This document shows positions 56,543 to 56,654 of a DNA stretch of 56,654 nucleotides, piece after piece. The notes under the pieces are model-generated. The model searched no databases, was not told the DNA's origin, and was given only the letters and a program-made list of their open reading frames with translations. Source of the stretch: an uncultured Anaerobiospirillum sp. Its GTDB lineage: Bacteria; Pseudomonadota; Gammaproteobacteria; Enterobacterales; Succinivibrionaceae. The stretch spans positions 1-56,654 of the forward strand of contig CALXNP010000003.1 in NCBI GenBank assembly GCA_944389785.1. Reading direction: 5' to 3'. The position numbers and the translations under genes were made by a program. The first letter of the stretch is position 1; each line of letters begins with the position of its first letter.

Positions 56543-56577
56543 TTTATTTACTTATATACAAATTTTTATATCTTTTA

Positions 56578-56654
56578 TTTCATGCCCAGGATCTTAAGAA
56601 ATATTAACATATGAAAACCCTCTATTAAATGCTGTTATTACATGTGTTGTTTTG
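56578..56654. other. End of array and unique sequence at window edge
   Basis: The repeat pattern stops within its ATCTTTTATTT segment and changes to unrelated sequence starting near CATGCCCAGGATCTTAAG. Too short to identify. It shows that the array has a right boundary inside or near the window. Confidence 0.5.

Larger units (their letters stand above)
54284..56577. repeat. Tandem array of about 180-bp units, each with one parS-like palindrome
   Basis: Fourteen direct units in one orientation. Start-to-start spacing of the palindromes is 184, 184, 183, 176, 181, 184, 83, 180, 172, 185, 176, 179 and 176 bp. Each unit begins with GTTCCACGTGGAAC or a close variant, then ATTTACTTATATA, a run ending TTTTTATTTTTACTACTA, usually the dyad TTTCATA-N5-TATGAAA, AAAACTCTTATTTAAAAGATT, and TTTTAATTTTAATCTTTTATTTTCTACTAC. 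Units 2 and 3 are nearly identical, so duplication is recent; others have diverged, and one is cut to 83 bp. Nearly all G/C bases are in the palindrome. Short frames here (VPRGTF... peptides) are by-products. The array runs almost to the window end. Confidence 0.92.

Noticed and set aside
55019..56607. Short hydrophobic open frames in the array with repeated VPRGTF...YLYINFY peptides.
   Set aside because: They are chance frames through the repeat units, with no ribosome sites, inconsistent lengths and stops that follow repeat-unit indels. The DNA palindrome is the conserved feature.

Overview
The window is an AT-rich stretch of a gammaproteobacterial chromosome, densely packed with housekeeping genes. 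Protein content and gene order (trkH-trkA-rsmB-fmt-def; aroE-tsaC with a YrdD-type zinc protein; gmk-rpoZ-spoT; glnA divergent from typA; glyQ-glyS; OmpA; PLD-type PssA; DUF3334) point to Gammaproteobacteria. Low GC, MenA, an FeS-flavin D-lactate-type dehydrogenase and vibrio/Shewanella/Aeromonas-like genes suggest an anaerobic host-associated lineage such as Succinivibrionaceae. That placement is inference.

Layout. 0.1-2.4 kb: lgt-glmU. 2.5-5.2 kb: a GPH/MelB-type sugar transporter fused to a fructose-type PTS EIIA domain, followed by a ModA-like periplasmic binding protein. 5.2-8.1 kb: a large FAD/4Fe-4S dehydrogenase. 8.2-11.6 kb: purE-tsaC-aroE-rsmJ and a four-zinc-ribbon TopA-like protein. 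11.7-13.8 kb: prlC. 13.9-22.5 kb: a compact minus-strand cluster menA-def-fmt-rsmB-trkA-trkH-rnb. 23.0-31.5 kb: pepP-pssA-recG-asmA-like-yihY. 31.6-38.4 kb: nitrogen region, with glnA divergent from typA-glnL-glnG. 38.9-44.5 kb: DUF3334, engB-gmk and rpoZ-spoT-pldB-like. 44.6-49.4 kb: a COG0523 GTPase, ompA, an intact IS1634-family element and tRNA-Thr(UGU). 49.7-54.2 kb: tusA, tpx, glyQS.

The most unusual part is the last 2.4 kb. Downstream of glyS lies a tandem array of roughly 180-bp, very AT-rich units. Each unit carries one copy of a GC-rich palindrome, GTTCCACGTGGAAC, or a close variant. This is the parS motif bound by ParB/Spo0J chromosome-segregation proteins. I count 14 copies in 2.26 kb: 7 exact, 5 with one change and 2 with two changes. 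Most units also carry a second dyad, TTTCATA-N5-TATGAAA. Chromosomal parS sites are normally isolated 16-bp sites, so a satellite-like array of them resembles a plasmid centromere built from chromosomal-type parS sequences.

Two other observations stand out. GlnG/NtrC has an intact receiver and DNA-binding helix but lacks the GAFTGA sigma-54 loop and has changed Walker A (K to R) and Walker B (D to N) residues. It is unlikely to be an ATP-driven sigma-54 activator. A strong dyad with a sigma-70-like -10 box lies upstream of glnA. The second observation is the MFS-EIIA(Fru) fusion, which differs from the classical LacS arrangement (EIIA-Glc type).

I saw no rRNA genes, CRISPR arrays or prophage genes. 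All calls come from reading the sequence and from memory of protein families; no database search was run.
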